Part shown: positions 27,027-39,320 of the stretch, in pieces
How positions within the stretch are numbered: position 1 is the first letter of the stretch
Layout: every line of letters starts with the position of its first letter
Assembly (NCBI RefSeq): GCF_014200505.1
Contig: NZ_JACHBX010000006.1
Location: 186,001 to 250,000, forward strand
Direction: 5' to 3'
Source: Massilia aurea
GTDB taxonomy: Bacteria; Pseudomonadota; Gammaproteobacteria; Burkholderiales; Burkholderiaceae_D
DNA length: 64,000 nt
The notes under the pieces: generated by a model
Databases searched by the model: none
Seen by the model: only the letters and a program-made list of their open reading frames with translations
Told to the model about the DNA's origin: nothing
Program-made: the position numbers and the translations under genes

Positions 27027-27147
27027 AGCTAGTTCTTGTCGCCGGCTACTACTACAAAATCCATCGCCGGCTACCCCGACACCCGCATCCCCAGCCGCTC
27101 CGGCATGGCCTCCCATGTGCGCTGGCGGCGCATTGAGAGGAGACATC

Positions 27148-27732
27148 ATGCTCACTTCCACCTACACACTGGTGGCGCTGTCCGTTGAACAGGCCCGGGT
27201 ACGCGTCGATTTGCAGGCGCTGCTCGACCGCTGGCGGCCCGCCGCCTGGTGGGGCGAGCCGCCAGCGGCGCACCAGTACCAGGCGGCATGCGACGCGCTG
27301 CGCCAGGTCAGCGACGCGTGCCAGTGGCGCAAGCTCGACAAGTTCGTGCTGCCGGCACTGCGCCGGCGTGGCGCCGATGCCGGCGTACTGCTGGCCGAAC
27401 TCGATGCGCTGAGCCGGCGCGCCAACGCGGCGCGCATGGCGGCCCAGGCCGCCGCTGCCGAAGGCGATCCCGGGTGCCTGGCAGCGCTCGAAGCCTGCTG
27501 CGAACTGCTGCTCGAGCGCCTCGAACGCGAAGAGATTGAGTTGCTGCCGCTGGCGCGCACACTCATTCCCGGCGACCACTGGTTCACGATCGCCAATCAG
27601 ATGCTGGCCCACGACACGGTGCAGAACGAACACCGTGACGCGGGGCGCGGCATCGTGCGTGCCAGGCTTCCTACAGAAGTTTCAACCAGGAAATCGCCCG
27701 CTTTGCCACCTGTCGTGCCCATCGTGAATTAG
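27148..27732 (+). CDS. degenerate hemerythrin-like helical protein
   Basis: A 194-residue, mostly helical protein starting MLTSTYTLVALSVEQARVRV, with GAGAGGAG just upstream of the ATG. The spacing of RKLDKFVLPALRRRG and LEREEIELLPLARTL resembles the paired HxxxE helices of the hemerythrin/HHE fold (the LLPLAR phrase is typical). Most metal-ligand histidines expected there are replaced by Lys, Arg or Glu, so di-iron binding is doubtful. An FNR-type box and TACACT element upstream suggest oxygen-responsive expression. Its function is not known to me. Confidence 0.5.
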   Translation: MLTSTYTLVALSVEQARVRVDLQALLDRWRPAAWWGEPPAAHQYQAACDALRQVSDACQWRKLDKFVLPALRRRGADAGVLLAELDALSRRANAARMAAQAAAAEGDPGCLAALEACCELLLERLEREEIELLPLARTLIPGDHWFTIANQMLAHDTVQNEHRDAGRGIVRARLPTEVSTRKSPALPPVVPIVN

Positions 27733-27809
27733 CCGCTACAGCAGGGCGTGCGCGCCGGTTGACGCCATGTTCTTTGCTATGATGGCAGTTTTAGCGGTGC
27801 GAATTTCCT

Positions 27810-30527
27810 ATGTTCGATTTTCTCTTCAAGCGGCAGGGCAGCAAGCCGGCCGCGTCCGGCGAGCAACAGGGCGCCGCCAAGCCGGCCCCGGCAAAATCGG
27901 GTGCAGCCCAGCCCCCCGTTAGCAAGACCGGTGGCAAGGCCGGTAGCAAAGCCGATAACAAGGCCAAGGCGGCCGCAGCCGCCGCTGCCGAGCAGGCGGC
28001 AAACCAGGCCGCAGCGCAGGCTGCCGAAGCGCGCGCCGCCGTGGCCAGCGCCCGCGAGCGCCAGGCCGCGCAGCTCAAGGCGCTCGGCAGCGACGAAGCC
28101 GCCGCTGCCGAGTTCATCCTGCAATCCCCGTTTTCCGAATTGCGCCTGGCCGCCGCCGAGCTGCTCCATGGTCGCGAGCACCTCGAGCGCGTGTATGGCG
28201 CGATGCGCAATGTCGACCGCCGCGTTGCCAAGCTCGTGCATGGCCGGCTGGATGCGATCCGCCATCATGAAGCCGAACTGCGCCGTGCTGAAGACACGCT
28301 GGCGCAGGCGCGCGCCATGCTGGCCGATGCGTTGCTCACACCCAACCACGTTGGCGAACTCGACCGCAAATGGTCGGTCATCCGCGCGCCCGAACTCGCT
28401 GCCGACTTCGAGGCCGTGCGCGCCCAGCTTGGCGCCCGTCTCGAAGCGCAGGTCCAGTTGCAGCGCGCCATGATCGATCGCCTGACGACGCTGCGCCAGC
28501 TCGACGGACAGGGGCTGGACGCCGCCGCGCTCGGCGAGGCGCTGGCCCGTCTGCAGCAGGAACAGACAGCGGCACTGGCCGATCCTGGACACCCATCACT
28601 GCCGCGCGCGCTGGTCGGCGAGGTGAGCAATGAAATGGCACGCTTGACCGCCAGCCTGGCCACCGCCGAGAAGGATGCCGCAGCGCTGACGGCCCGTGAC
28701 GCGGCACTCACCGCGTGGGCGGCGCAGCCGCAAGAAGCATTGACGCCGGATGCCCTGCGCCGCGACTGGCAGCGCCTGCCGGCCATGCCTGCCAACGCCG
28801 CCGCTACTGAAGCGTTGCAAGCACGTTTCGACGCCTTGCTCGCGTCGTTACCGCAAGCAATCCGCAAGCCGAAAGCAGTTCAGGCTGCAGCGCCAGCCGA
28901 TAGCGGCGCCGCGCCCGCCAAAGACAAGGGGGCCGACCAGGCCTTCCTCGACCAAATGGACGCGCTCGAAGCTGCCCTGCAGCAGGGCTCGCTCGGCACC
29001 GCCGCGGAAATCGACAAATCGCTGAAGGACGCCAAGGACAAGGGCGTGCGCCTGACGGGCGCCCAGCTCGAGCACCTGACCCATCTGCGCGCCGACCTGA
29101 AGCGCTTGTCCGACTGGGCGCGCTGGGGCGGCAATGTGTCGCGCGAAGAATTGATCAAGACGGTCGAGACGCTGGCCACGCAGAACCTGGCGATGGGCGA
29201 ACTGGCCAAGAAGGTTGGCAGCATGCGCGAGCGCTGGAAGGCGCTCGACACCTTGTCCGGCCCGGCGCCGCGCAGCCTGTGGGAGCGCTTCGACGCCGCC
29301 TGCAGCGCTGCCTACGCACCGGCCGCCGCACATTTCCGCCAGCTGGCCGACGAGCGTCATGCGAATGCCGCGCGCGGCCAGGCGCTGGTCGACGAAGCCC
29401 AGGCCGAGATCGCCAACCTGCAGCAGGACAATGCCGACTGGAAGCACGTGTCGGCCACTGTCCAGCGCCTGCGTACGGCCTGGAGCCATCTGGGCGCGGT
29501 CGACCGCAAGGAAAAGAAACGTCTCGACGGCTTGTTCTCCGAGGCACTGACCACGTTGCAGCGTCCGCTGGAAAACCAGCGCAAGGTCGAAGTTGCCGTG
29601 CGCGAACAACTGATTGAAGAAGTCCACAAGCTCGACCCGAACGAACGGCATGCGGTCGACATGCTGCGCGAATTGCAGAGCCGCTGGCAAGACCATGCGC
29701 GCGCGCTGCCGCTCGAACGCAAGGCCGAGCAGGCGCTGTGGCAGCGTTTCCGCGCCGCCTGCGACGCGCTGTTTGCGGCCCGCAAGGAGCACGCTCACGC
29801 GGCCGACAGCGAACGGCGCACCCACGAAGCGGCCAAGGAAGCGCTGTGCGCCCGTCTCGAAGCGGCAGCGCTCGATGCCACGCCTTCCAACGTCGCCAGG
29901 ATGCTGCGCGAAGCGGCCGCCGAATGGCAGGCGATCGGTCCGGTGCCGCGCGCCCACGAGGCGCGTGTTGAGGGGCGTTATCAGGCGGCCGTGGCCCAGG
30001 TGCAGGCCCAGGTAGCCGAGGTGCGGCGCGCCGCCGACACGGTCCTGGCCGGCGTCGTGCGCGACAAGCTGCGCCTGATCCAGGCGCTCGAAACGGCGCT
30101 CGCCGATCCGGACAGCAATGCCGGCACCCACACGCAGGGTGACGACTGGCGCGCCCGCTGGGCGGCACTGGCGCCCGTGGACGGTGGTTACGAGCCGATC
30201 CTGCAGAAGCGTTTTGACGCGGCGCTGGCGGCGCTCGAAGGCGACCGCGCCGCGTATGCGCGCCAGCTTCAGGAAAACCGGCCGCGCCTGTTGAACGATC
30301 TGCTGCGCCTGGAGATCGCCGCCGGGATCGACAGCGGCGCCGAATTCGCCCGCGACCGCCTGCGCCTGCAGGTCGAGGTGCTGCAAAGCTCCCTCAAGTC
30401 GGGCCAGAAGCCGGGTGGCAATACGGCTGAACTGCGCGCATTGCTGGCGCTGCCGGCCCTGACCGACGTGCGCACCGAAACGCGCATTGAGTGTCTGATG
30501 CTGCGCCAGCCCAAGGAGGCGTCATGA
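27810..30527 (+). CDS. DUF349 domain-containing protein
   Basis: A 905-residue, Ala- and charge-rich helical protein. After MFDFLFKRQGSKPAAS comes a low-complexity Ala/Lys linker to about residue 85, then long predicted helices. Repeated segments with the DUF349 pattern follow (RWKALDTLSGPAPRSLWERF; EWQAIGPVPRAHEARVEGRY; RWQDHARALPLERKAEQALW), i.e. a W about 10 residues before a basic LW-F helix. DUF349 proteins have no settled function to my knowledge. moaE follows with its ATG overlapping the stop (ATGA), and crcB overlaps moaE, so this is the first gene of a compact operon. Confidence 0.8.
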   Translation: MFDFLFKRQGSKPAASGEQQGAAKPAPAKSGAAQPPVSKTGGKAGSKADNKAKAAAAAAAEQAANQAAAQAAEARAAVASARERQAAQLKALGSDEAAAAEFILQSPFSELRLAAAELLHGREHLERVYGAMRNVDRRVAKLVHGRLDAIRHHEAELRRAEDTLAQARAMLADALLTPNHVGELDRKWSVIRAPELAADFEAVRAQLGARLEAQVQLQRAMIDRLTTLRQLDGQGLDAAALGEALARLQQEQTAALADPGHPSLPRALVGEVSNEMARLTASLATAEKDAAALTARDAALTAWAAQPQEALTPDALRRDWQRLPAMPANAAATEALQARFDALLASLPQAIRKPKAVQAAAPADSGAAPAKDKGADQAFLDQMDALEAALQQGSLGTAAEIDKSLKDAKDKGVRLTGAQLEHLTHLRADLKRLSDWARWGGNVSREELIKTVETLATQNLAMGELAKKVGSMRERWKALDTLSGPAPRSLWERFDAACSAAYAPAAAHFRQLADERHANAARGQALVDEAQAEIANLQQDNADWKHVSATVQRLRTAWSHLGAVDRKEKKRLDGLFSEALTTLQRPLENQRKVEVAVREQLIEEVHKLDPNERHAVDMLRELQSRWQDHARALPLERKAEQALWQRFRAACDALFAARKEHAHAADSERRTHEAAKEALCARLEAAALDATPSNVARMLREAAAEWQAIGPVPRAHEARVEGRYQAAVAQVQAQVAEVRRAADTVLAGVVRDKLRLIQALETALADPDSNAGTHTQGDDWRARWAALAPVDGGYEPILQKRFDAALAALEGDRAAYARQLQENRPRLLNDLLRLEIAAGIDSGAEFARDRLRLQVEVLQSSLKSGQKPGGNTAELRALLALPALTDVRTETRIECLMLRQPKEAS

Positions 30528-30982
30528 ACAATGTGCGTGTGCAAACCGGTGACTTCGACCTCGGCCTTGAAGTCGCGCGCCTGCGCGAGGGCGATGCCCG
30601 CGTCGGCGCCGTCGTGGCATTCGTCGGCACCGTGCGCGACCTGAACGATGGCGCGCAGGTCGCGGCGATGGAACTCGAACACTATCCCGGCATGACCGAG
30701 AAAGCGCTCGACGACATCGCGGCCCAGGCCGCGGCGCGCTGGCCGCTGTTCGCCACCCTGGTCATCCACCGCGTGGGGCCGCTGCTGCCGCTCGATCAGA
30801 TCGTGCTCGTGGCCGTCACCGCGGCGCACCGGGGCGATGCATTTGCGGCCTGCGAATTCATCATGGATTACCTGAAGACGGAAGCGCCGTTCTGGAAGAA
30901 GGAAGACACGCCGGACGGCGCGCGCTGGGTCGATGCGCGCGTGACGGACGATACAGCGCGGGCGCGGTGGCAAGCCCGCTGA
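30524..30982 (+). CDS. moaE: molybdopterin synthase catalytic subunit MoaE
   Basis: Converts precursor Z (cPMP) to molybdopterin with sulfur carried by MoaD. The 152 residues contain AFVGTVRD (32-40), AHRGDAF (101-107) and [13 protein letters not shown] (115-127), which supply the active-site Arg, His and Lys residues. The ATG at 30524 has AAGGAG upstream and overlaps the preceding stop by 4 bp. A longer frame from 30491 would run into the DUF349 gene and is unlikely. moaD is not adjacent. Confidence 0.93.
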   Translation: MNNVRVQTGDFDLGLEVARLREGDARVGAVVAFVGTVRDLNDGAQVAAMELEHYPGMTEKALDDIAAQAAARWPLFATLVIHRVGPLLPLDQIVLVAVTAAHRGDAFAACEFIMDYLKTEAPFWKKEDTPDGARWVDARVTDDTARARWQAR

Positions 30983-31353
30983 ATTTTCTCGCGATCGGGC
31001 TCGGCGCCGCCATCGGTGCCTGGCTGCGCTGGGGCCTGGGCCTGTGGCTGGGCAGCCTGCACGGCTTTGTCCAGATCGGCACGCTGGCCGCTAACCTGCT
31101 CGGTGGCTTCCTGATCGGCTGCGCGCTCGCGTTCTTTGCCGACCAGCCCGGACTGGCGCCGCACTGGCGCCTGTTCATCATTACCGGCTTCCTGGGTGGC
31201 TTGACGACCTTTTCCAGCTTCAGTGGTGAATCGATGACGCTGCTGCAGCGCGGCGACATTGGCTGGGCGCTGGCGCACACGGCATTGCACGTGATCGGCT
31301 CGCTCTTGTGCTGCATGGCCGGTTTCGCGCTGCTGCGTACCCTGCGCGGGTAA
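30967..31353 (+). CDS. crcB: fluoride channel CrcB/Fluc
   Basis: An inner-membrane dual-topology dimer that exports fluoride. The 128 residues form four transmembrane helices. Family marks are [12 protein letters not shown] near the start, [13 protein letters not shown] with the pore Asn, and [12 protein letters not shown], which carries the conserved Thr/Phe track. It starts at GTG 30967, overlapping moaE by 16 bp. No fluoride riboswitch was noticed upstream, as expected inside an operon. Confidence 0.93.
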   Translation: MASPLNFLAIGLGAAIGAWLRWGLGLWLGSLHGFVQIGTLAANLLGGFLIGCALAFFADQPGLAPHWRLFIITGFLGGLTTFSSFSGESMTLLQRGDIGWALAHTALHVIGSLLCCMAGFALLRTLRG

Positions 31354-31449
31354 AGTCGGCAGGGCAGGGCGGTTTTCCCGGATACCGCACCTGTGGCCCC
31401 GTTGAAGCATGCTAGAGTTCCCGTCGAGTAATTACACAGGAGCTCGAGC

Positions 31450-31875
31450 ATGAATACCAATTACCGGCCGACCGCGGCCTTCGTCGGCGCCTCCTGGGGC
31501 GCGCTCATCATCGGCATGGCGGCCTATCTGATCGGCCTCTGGAACGCCCAGATGCAGCTCAATGAAAAAGGCTACTACCTCGTGCTGCTTCTGTACGGCC
31601 TGTTCGCTGCGATTTCTCTGCAAAAAACGGTGCGCGACCGTGCGGAAGGTTTGCCGGTCACGGGCCTGTATGCGTCGCTGTGCTGGTTCTCGCTGATGGC
31701 ATCGATCGGACTGCTGGGCGTGGGCCTCGTCAACGCCACGCTGGCGCTGAGCGAAAAGGGTTTTTATGCGATGTCGTTTGCGCTGTCGCTGTTTGCCGTG
31801 GTTGCCGTGCAAAAGAACGTGCGCGATCTGCAAGCCGCCGGGCCAGCGCCCGAGTCCAAGTTGTCTGACAGCTAA
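31450..31875 (+). CDS. YiaA/YiaB-type inner membrane protein
   Basis: A 141-residue protein with two copies of a two-helix unit. Repeat 1 is [20 protein letters not shown] then [18 protein letters not shown]; repeat 2 is [20 protein letters not shown] then [20 protein letters not shown]. The xEKG(Y/F)Y phrase and the QK.VRD endings recur in both halves, the pattern of the YiaAB domain. It is a membrane protein of unknown function. GGAG lies 6-10 nt before the ATG. It ends about 110 bp before clpB, with the clpB heat-shock promoter between. Confidence 0.8.
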   Translation: MNTNYRPTAAFVGASWGALIIGMAAYLIGLWNAQMQLNEKGYYLVLLLYGLFAAISLQKTVRDRAEGLPVTGLYASLCWFSLMASIGLLGVGLVNATLALSEKGFYAMSFALSLFAVVAVQKNVRDLQAAGPAPESKLSDS

Positions 31876-31924
31876 GTTCTTTCCTGCTTGTAGGTGTTTT
31901 TCTTACGCGCGGCGCTACGCCGCG

Positions 31925-31952
31925 CTTGAAAAGCATCTCGTCATCCCAATCT
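31925..31952 (+). promoter_or_regulatory. sigma-32 heat-shock promoter of clpB
   Basis: CTTGAAA (31925-31931), a 13-bp spacer and CCCAATCT (31945-31952) closely match the sigma-32 consensus CTTGAAA-N13-CCCCATNT. It lies 37 bp before the clpB ATG. A GCGCGGCG/CGCCGCGC hairpin (31907-31925) touches its -35. Confidence 0.8.
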
Positions 31953-31988
31953 TGTATCGCAACCAAGAACAAACTCAGGAGTCACACC

Positions 31989-34598
<2,610 letters not shown>

Positions 34599-34617
34599 GC
34601 CGGTGCGGTTGATATGA

Positions 34618-34645
34618 AAAGGGCGCGGCAATTGCCGCGCCCTTT
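34618..34645 (+). terminator. intrinsic terminator of clpB
   Basis: AAAGGGCGCGGC-AATT-GCCGCGCCCTTT is a perfect 12-bp stem with a 4-nt loop, followed by TGTCGTTTC. It lies 20 bp after the clpB stop. Confidence 0.88.
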
Positions 34646-34926
34646 GTCGTTTCTTGACGGGAAATAAGACGCCATATTTCAGGATACGAAATGATCGTCG
34701 TGCGATGCGAAATGCGCAGCATGCCAGCGAGCGCTTTTCTTACCATCGTAAGAAATTTCATTCCGCATCATGATATGTGCAATACAAGCCATTGATATTG
34801 CTAGTAATTATTTTAGTCGTATGTCTTATAGAAGACTGATGGTGCCGCGCACAAACGGCTTTATGATTGTCTCAACGGATTCGCAGGCTTGATCAAACGT
34901 CTTACCACCCTTCAGGAGAACACACC
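34646..34926 (+). promoter_or_regulatory. aceA upstream region with inverted repeat
   Basis: This AT-rich 281-bp region holds a perfect inverted repeat, TTTCTTACCATCGTAAGAAA (34736-34755), a plausible dimer operator about 170 bp before aceA. AT-rich blocks near 34800-34830 (TCTTATAGAAG) could contain the promoter. No RNA gene was seen. Confidence 0.4.
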
Positions 34927-36225
<1,299 letters not shown>

Positions 36226-36235
36226 TCGATCCGAC

Positions 36236-36437
36236 GTAGGGTGGACGGCTTCGCCGTCCACGCGGTGATGGTGATCGGTGCCGTCGCCGCGCCGGATGGG
36301 CTTTTAACCAACGCCGCTTTCGTTCCGAATGATCTCTCGATAGCGATCAGCCGACTCCACTTACGTCCTCAATGATTTTTCTGATCGCGATCGACGCGTG
36401 GACGGCGGAGCCGCTTCGCCGGCCGCGTCCACCCTAC
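36236..36437. repeat. REP/BIME-like inverted repeat pair, copy 2
   Basis: The element begins GTAGGGTGGACGGCTTCGCC and ends with the inverse arm CACCCTAC at 36437, using the same arm sequence as the pair at 2826-2937. The right arm carries an extra about 14 bp (CGGCCGGCGAAGC-like). The 200-bp span contains an unrelated centre, so the two copies share arms rather than the middle. Confidence 0.72.
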
Positions 36438-36508
36438 ATTCCCAAATTCCGGGTTCGCATTCCCGAAAGTCCGTACCCGCATTCCCAAAAGTTCATACCC
36501 GCATTCCC
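36436..36508. repeat. 22-bp tandem repeats
   Basis: Two full 22-bp units (36456-36477 and 36478-36499, both CGCATTCCC.AAAGT.C.TACC) differ by three transitions. A partial unit follows (36500-36508), and a degenerate one precedes (36436-36455). They adjoin the REP-like element upstream of rlmJ. Confidence 0.7.
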
Positions 36509-36592
36509 AGCCGCGGTCGGTTGTAGTGGATAATGGCGCCTAATATCGCCGCCAGTTTCGCGCGGCAACGTCACTTTTAGGAATTCCAGCTT

Positions 36593-37912
36593 ATGTTGAG
36601 CTACCGCCACGCCTTCCACGCGGGTAACCACGCCGATGTCCTCAAGCACTTCATTCAGGTGCAACTGCACCAGTACATGAACCAGAAGGATGCCGCCTAT
36701 ACCTATATCGATACCCACTCGGGCGCTGGCGTGTATGCACTCGATAGTTTTCAGTCGACCAAGACCGCCGAATTCGATACCGGCATCGGCCCACTGTGGG
36801 CGCTCACTGACGTTCCGGCACCGCTGAAGGAATACCTCGATCTGATCAAGGGCATGAACCCGAGCGGCAAGATGCGCTATTACCCGGGCTCGCCGTATGT
36901 CGCCGAGCAGATGGCGCGCGAGCAGGATCGCCTGCGCCTGTTCGAGCTGCACCCGGCCGATTGCAAGATCCTGGCCGATAACTTCCGCAAGCTCGACGCC
37001 CACAAGGCCGAGCAGGGCGAGCGCTCGCGAGGCCGCCGCGTGATGATCGACCGGGGCGACGGCTTCGACAGCATGAAGGCCCTGCTGCCGCCACCGTCGC
37101 GTCGCGCGCTGGTGCTGATCGACCCGCCCTACGAAGTCAAGGATGACTACAAGCGTGTGAAAGAAGCGCTCGACGATGCGCTGCTGCGCTTCCCGAGCGG
37201 CATCTATGCTGTCTGGTATCCGGTACTGCAGCGCATGGAATCGCGTCAGTTCGCCGATCGCCTGAAGCGCGTGCCGGCCAAGGAGTGGCTGAACGTCACA
37301 CTGACGATCCAGACGCCGACCCCGGACGGCACCGGTCTGCACAGCTCCGGCATGTTCATCCTGAATCCGCCGTACACGCTCGAGCCGATCCTGCGCGAAG
37401 TGCTGCCGTATCTGGTGCGCGTGCTGGGCAAGGACGCCGGCGCACGCTTCACGATCGAGAAGGGCACCCAGGTCACGGGCACGGCACTCGGCCGCAGCGC
37501 CAGCCGCACCGATGGCGCTGCCGGCTTGCCGCGCCAGCCGATCGGCAATGCGCGCCGCGCCAGCCCGCTGTCGGGCAAGGGCAGTCTGCGCCTGCCGGGC
37601 CAGGTCATGCCGCGTGAAGGCGACGAGCCGGCAGCACCGGTCAAGCCATCGCGCACGGGTACCGGCACCGGCGCGGGCCGTCCGACGCAGGGCACAGGCC
37701 GTCCGACGCAGGATGCTGGCCGGCCGGGCGCGCCACCGCGCTCGAGTGCGCCAAAGACCACTGCACCTCGCGCGCCCCGCGCACCCGGCGCCTCATCACG
37801 CGCGGCGTCGGATGCTGCCGCGCCGCGTGCACCCCGCACCGGTGGCGATCGCCCGGCGACGCCGGGTGCACCGCGCACCGGCCGCACCCGCCAGGGTGGC
37901 GGTCGCAGCTAG
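36593..37912 (+). CDS. rlmJ: 23S rRNA (adenine-2030-N6)-methyltransferase RlmJ with basic C-terminal tail
   Basis: RlmJ methylates A2030 of 23S rRNA. The N-terminal about 280 residues match the family: MLSYRHAFHAGNHADVLKH at the start, YIDTHSGAGVY (SAM-binding), and DPPY (177-180) as the catalytic motif. E. coli RlmJ is about 280 residues; this protein is 439, with an added tail (about 300-439) rich in Ala, Pro, Arg, Thr and Gly (repeats such as GRPTQ, RAPRAPGA and PRTG). The tail is probably disordered and could bind RNA. The frame and composition are consistent to the stop, so it is not an obvious readthrough. Confidence 0.93.
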   Translation: MLSYRHAFHAGNHADVLKHFIQVQLHQYMNQKDAAYTYIDTHSGAGVYALDSFQSTKTAEFDTGIGPLWALTDVPAPLKEYLDLIKGMNPSGKMRYYPGSPYVAEQMAREQDRLRLFELHPADCKILADNFRKLDAHKAEQGERSRGRRVMIDRGDGFDSMKALLPPPSRRALVLIDPPYEVKDDYKRVKEALDDALLRFPSGIYAVWYPVLQRMESRQFADRLKRVPAKEWLNVTLTIQTPTPDGTGLHSSGMFILNPPYTLEPILREVLPYLVRVLGKDAGARFTIEKGTQVTGTALGRSASRTDGAAGLPRQPIGNARRASPLSGKGSLRLPGQVMPREGDEPAAPVKPSRTGTGTGAGRPTQGTGRPTQDAGRPGAPPRSSAPKTTAPRAPRAPGASSRAASDAAAPRAPRTGGDRPATPGAPRTGRTRQGGGRS

Positions 37913-38037
37913 CGTTCGATTTGATGTCGAAATGCTAAGATTGATGTTTTTGTAGTATAGTCGGTGCAGGTGGCGCGCGGGTGCGCGTCGCCAGCGCGCC
38001 GCGATCCGCCGCGACAGTTTCCAGGAGTAATATTTCA

Positions 38038-39306
38038 ATGCATGCTGATGCAACGGCAGCGGTCTTGGTGCCGTCTGACGATTTTTTCCTCGCACGGCAA
38101 CCCATTCTCGGGCGCGACCAGCAATTGCTGGCGTTCGAGCTGCTGTTTCGTGCTGCCGGCGAGGATGAAGACGCCAAGCTGACCGATGGCGCCGCCGCGA
38201 CGGCGGCCGTCATTTCGCATGCGTCCCAACTTGGCATGGAGCAGGTGGTGGGCGATCAGCTCGCTTTTGTGAATGTCGACGCTGTCGTGCTGATGAGCGA
38301 CTTCGTGCGCTTCCTGCAGCCGCATAAAGTCATTCTCGAAATCCTGGAAACCGTCAAACCCACGCCGGAGTTACTGGCGCGGGTGGACGAACTCAAAAAC
38401 CTCGGCTTCAAGTTCGCCGTCGACGACGTCATCGAACATTCGCCCGAACTCGATCAGCTGATTTCGCTGATCGACATTATCAAAGTCGATATCAAGGGCG
38501 TGGCCCCGGATGCGCTGGGCGGTCTGGTCGCGTCGCTGAAAAAGACCGGCAAGCGCCTGCTGGCTGAAAAAGTCGAGACGATCGAAGAGTTCAAGCTGTG
38601 CATGGAACTCGGTTTTGAATACTTCCAGGGGTATTACTTTGCGCGGCCCGTGATCCTCAGCGGCCGCAAGATCGCCCCGACCGAAGTCGTGCTGCTGCGC
38701 TTGCTGGAGCTGGTCAATTCCAACGCCGACAACCAGACCATCGAGACGGCCGTCAAGCGCGACGCGCTGGTCAGCCTGAACCTGCTGCGCCTGGTCAACA
38801 GCCGCGCAGTGCCGGGTCCGCGCATCGAATCGCTGTCACAGGCGCTGGCAGTGCTGGGCCGGCGCCAGCTGGGCCGCTGGCTGCAGATTCTGCTGTACAC
38901 CGCGGCGGGCGCGCAAGTCTCGCTTCACTCGCCGTTACTGCAGCTGGCCACCACACGCGGCAAACTCCTCGAACTGATGACGCTCCGCGTGCGCCCTGGC
39001 GATACGGCCAGCGCCGACCGCGCCTTTACTGTCGGCATCATGTCACTGGCCGAAGCGCTGTTCTCGGTGCGCATGGCCGACATCCTCGTGCACGTCGAGG
39101 TCGCGCATGACGTGCGCGACGCGCTGATCGACCGCGATGGCGACTTCGGCACGATGCTGCGCATTGCCGAGCTGCTCGAAACGGCCGTTGGCGGCCGCAA
39201 GCTCAATGCCGAACTCAAGAAGATTGGGTTGACGGTGCCCGAGGTGCGCGAGATCGAACTGGCAGCCTTCGACTGGGTCCGCGAGCTGACCCACGACGTG
39301 CGCTAA
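38038..39306 (+). CDS. degenerate EAL plus HDOD signalling protein
   Basis: A 422-residue protein. Residues about 15-215 form an EAL-like domain whose signature reads ELL (LAFELLFRA). The metal-site DDFG becomes DDVI, while KVDI and EKVET remain, so c-di-GMP hydrolysis is doubtful. Residues about 220-410 are an HDOD domain (KRDALVSLNLLRLVNS, IESLSQALAVLGRRQLGRWL). This matches the YuxH/CdgJ type of EAL-HDOD protein, usually regulators rather than enzymes. The ATG at 38038 has AGGAG about 10 nt upstream. Partners are unknown. Confidence 0.87.
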   Translation: MHADATAAVLVPSDDFFLARQPILGRDQQLLAFELLFRAAGEDEDAKLTDGAAATAAVISHASQLGMEQVVGDQLAFVNVDAVVLMSDFVRFLQPHKVILEILETVKPTPELLARVDELKNLGFKFAVDDVIEHSPELDQLISLIDIIKVDIKGVAPDALGGLVASLKKTGKRLLAEKVETIEEFKLCMELGFEYFQGYYFARPVILSGRKIAPTEVVLLRLLELVNSNADNQTIETAVKRDALVSLNLLRLVNSRAVPGPRIESLSQALAVLGRRQLGRWLQILLYTAAGAQVSLHSPLLQLATTRGKLLELMTLRVRPGDTASADRAFTVGIMSLAEALFSVRMADILVHVEVAHDVRDALIDRDGDFGTMLRIAELLETAVGGRKLNAELKKIGLTVPEVREIELAAFDWVRELTHDVR

Positions 39307-39320
39307 AGTCCACCGATCCT

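Noticed and set aside
27733-27809. TTGACG...TATGAT as a sigma-70 promoter for the DUF349 gene
   Set aside because: The spacer is only about 13 bp, too short for a normal promoter.
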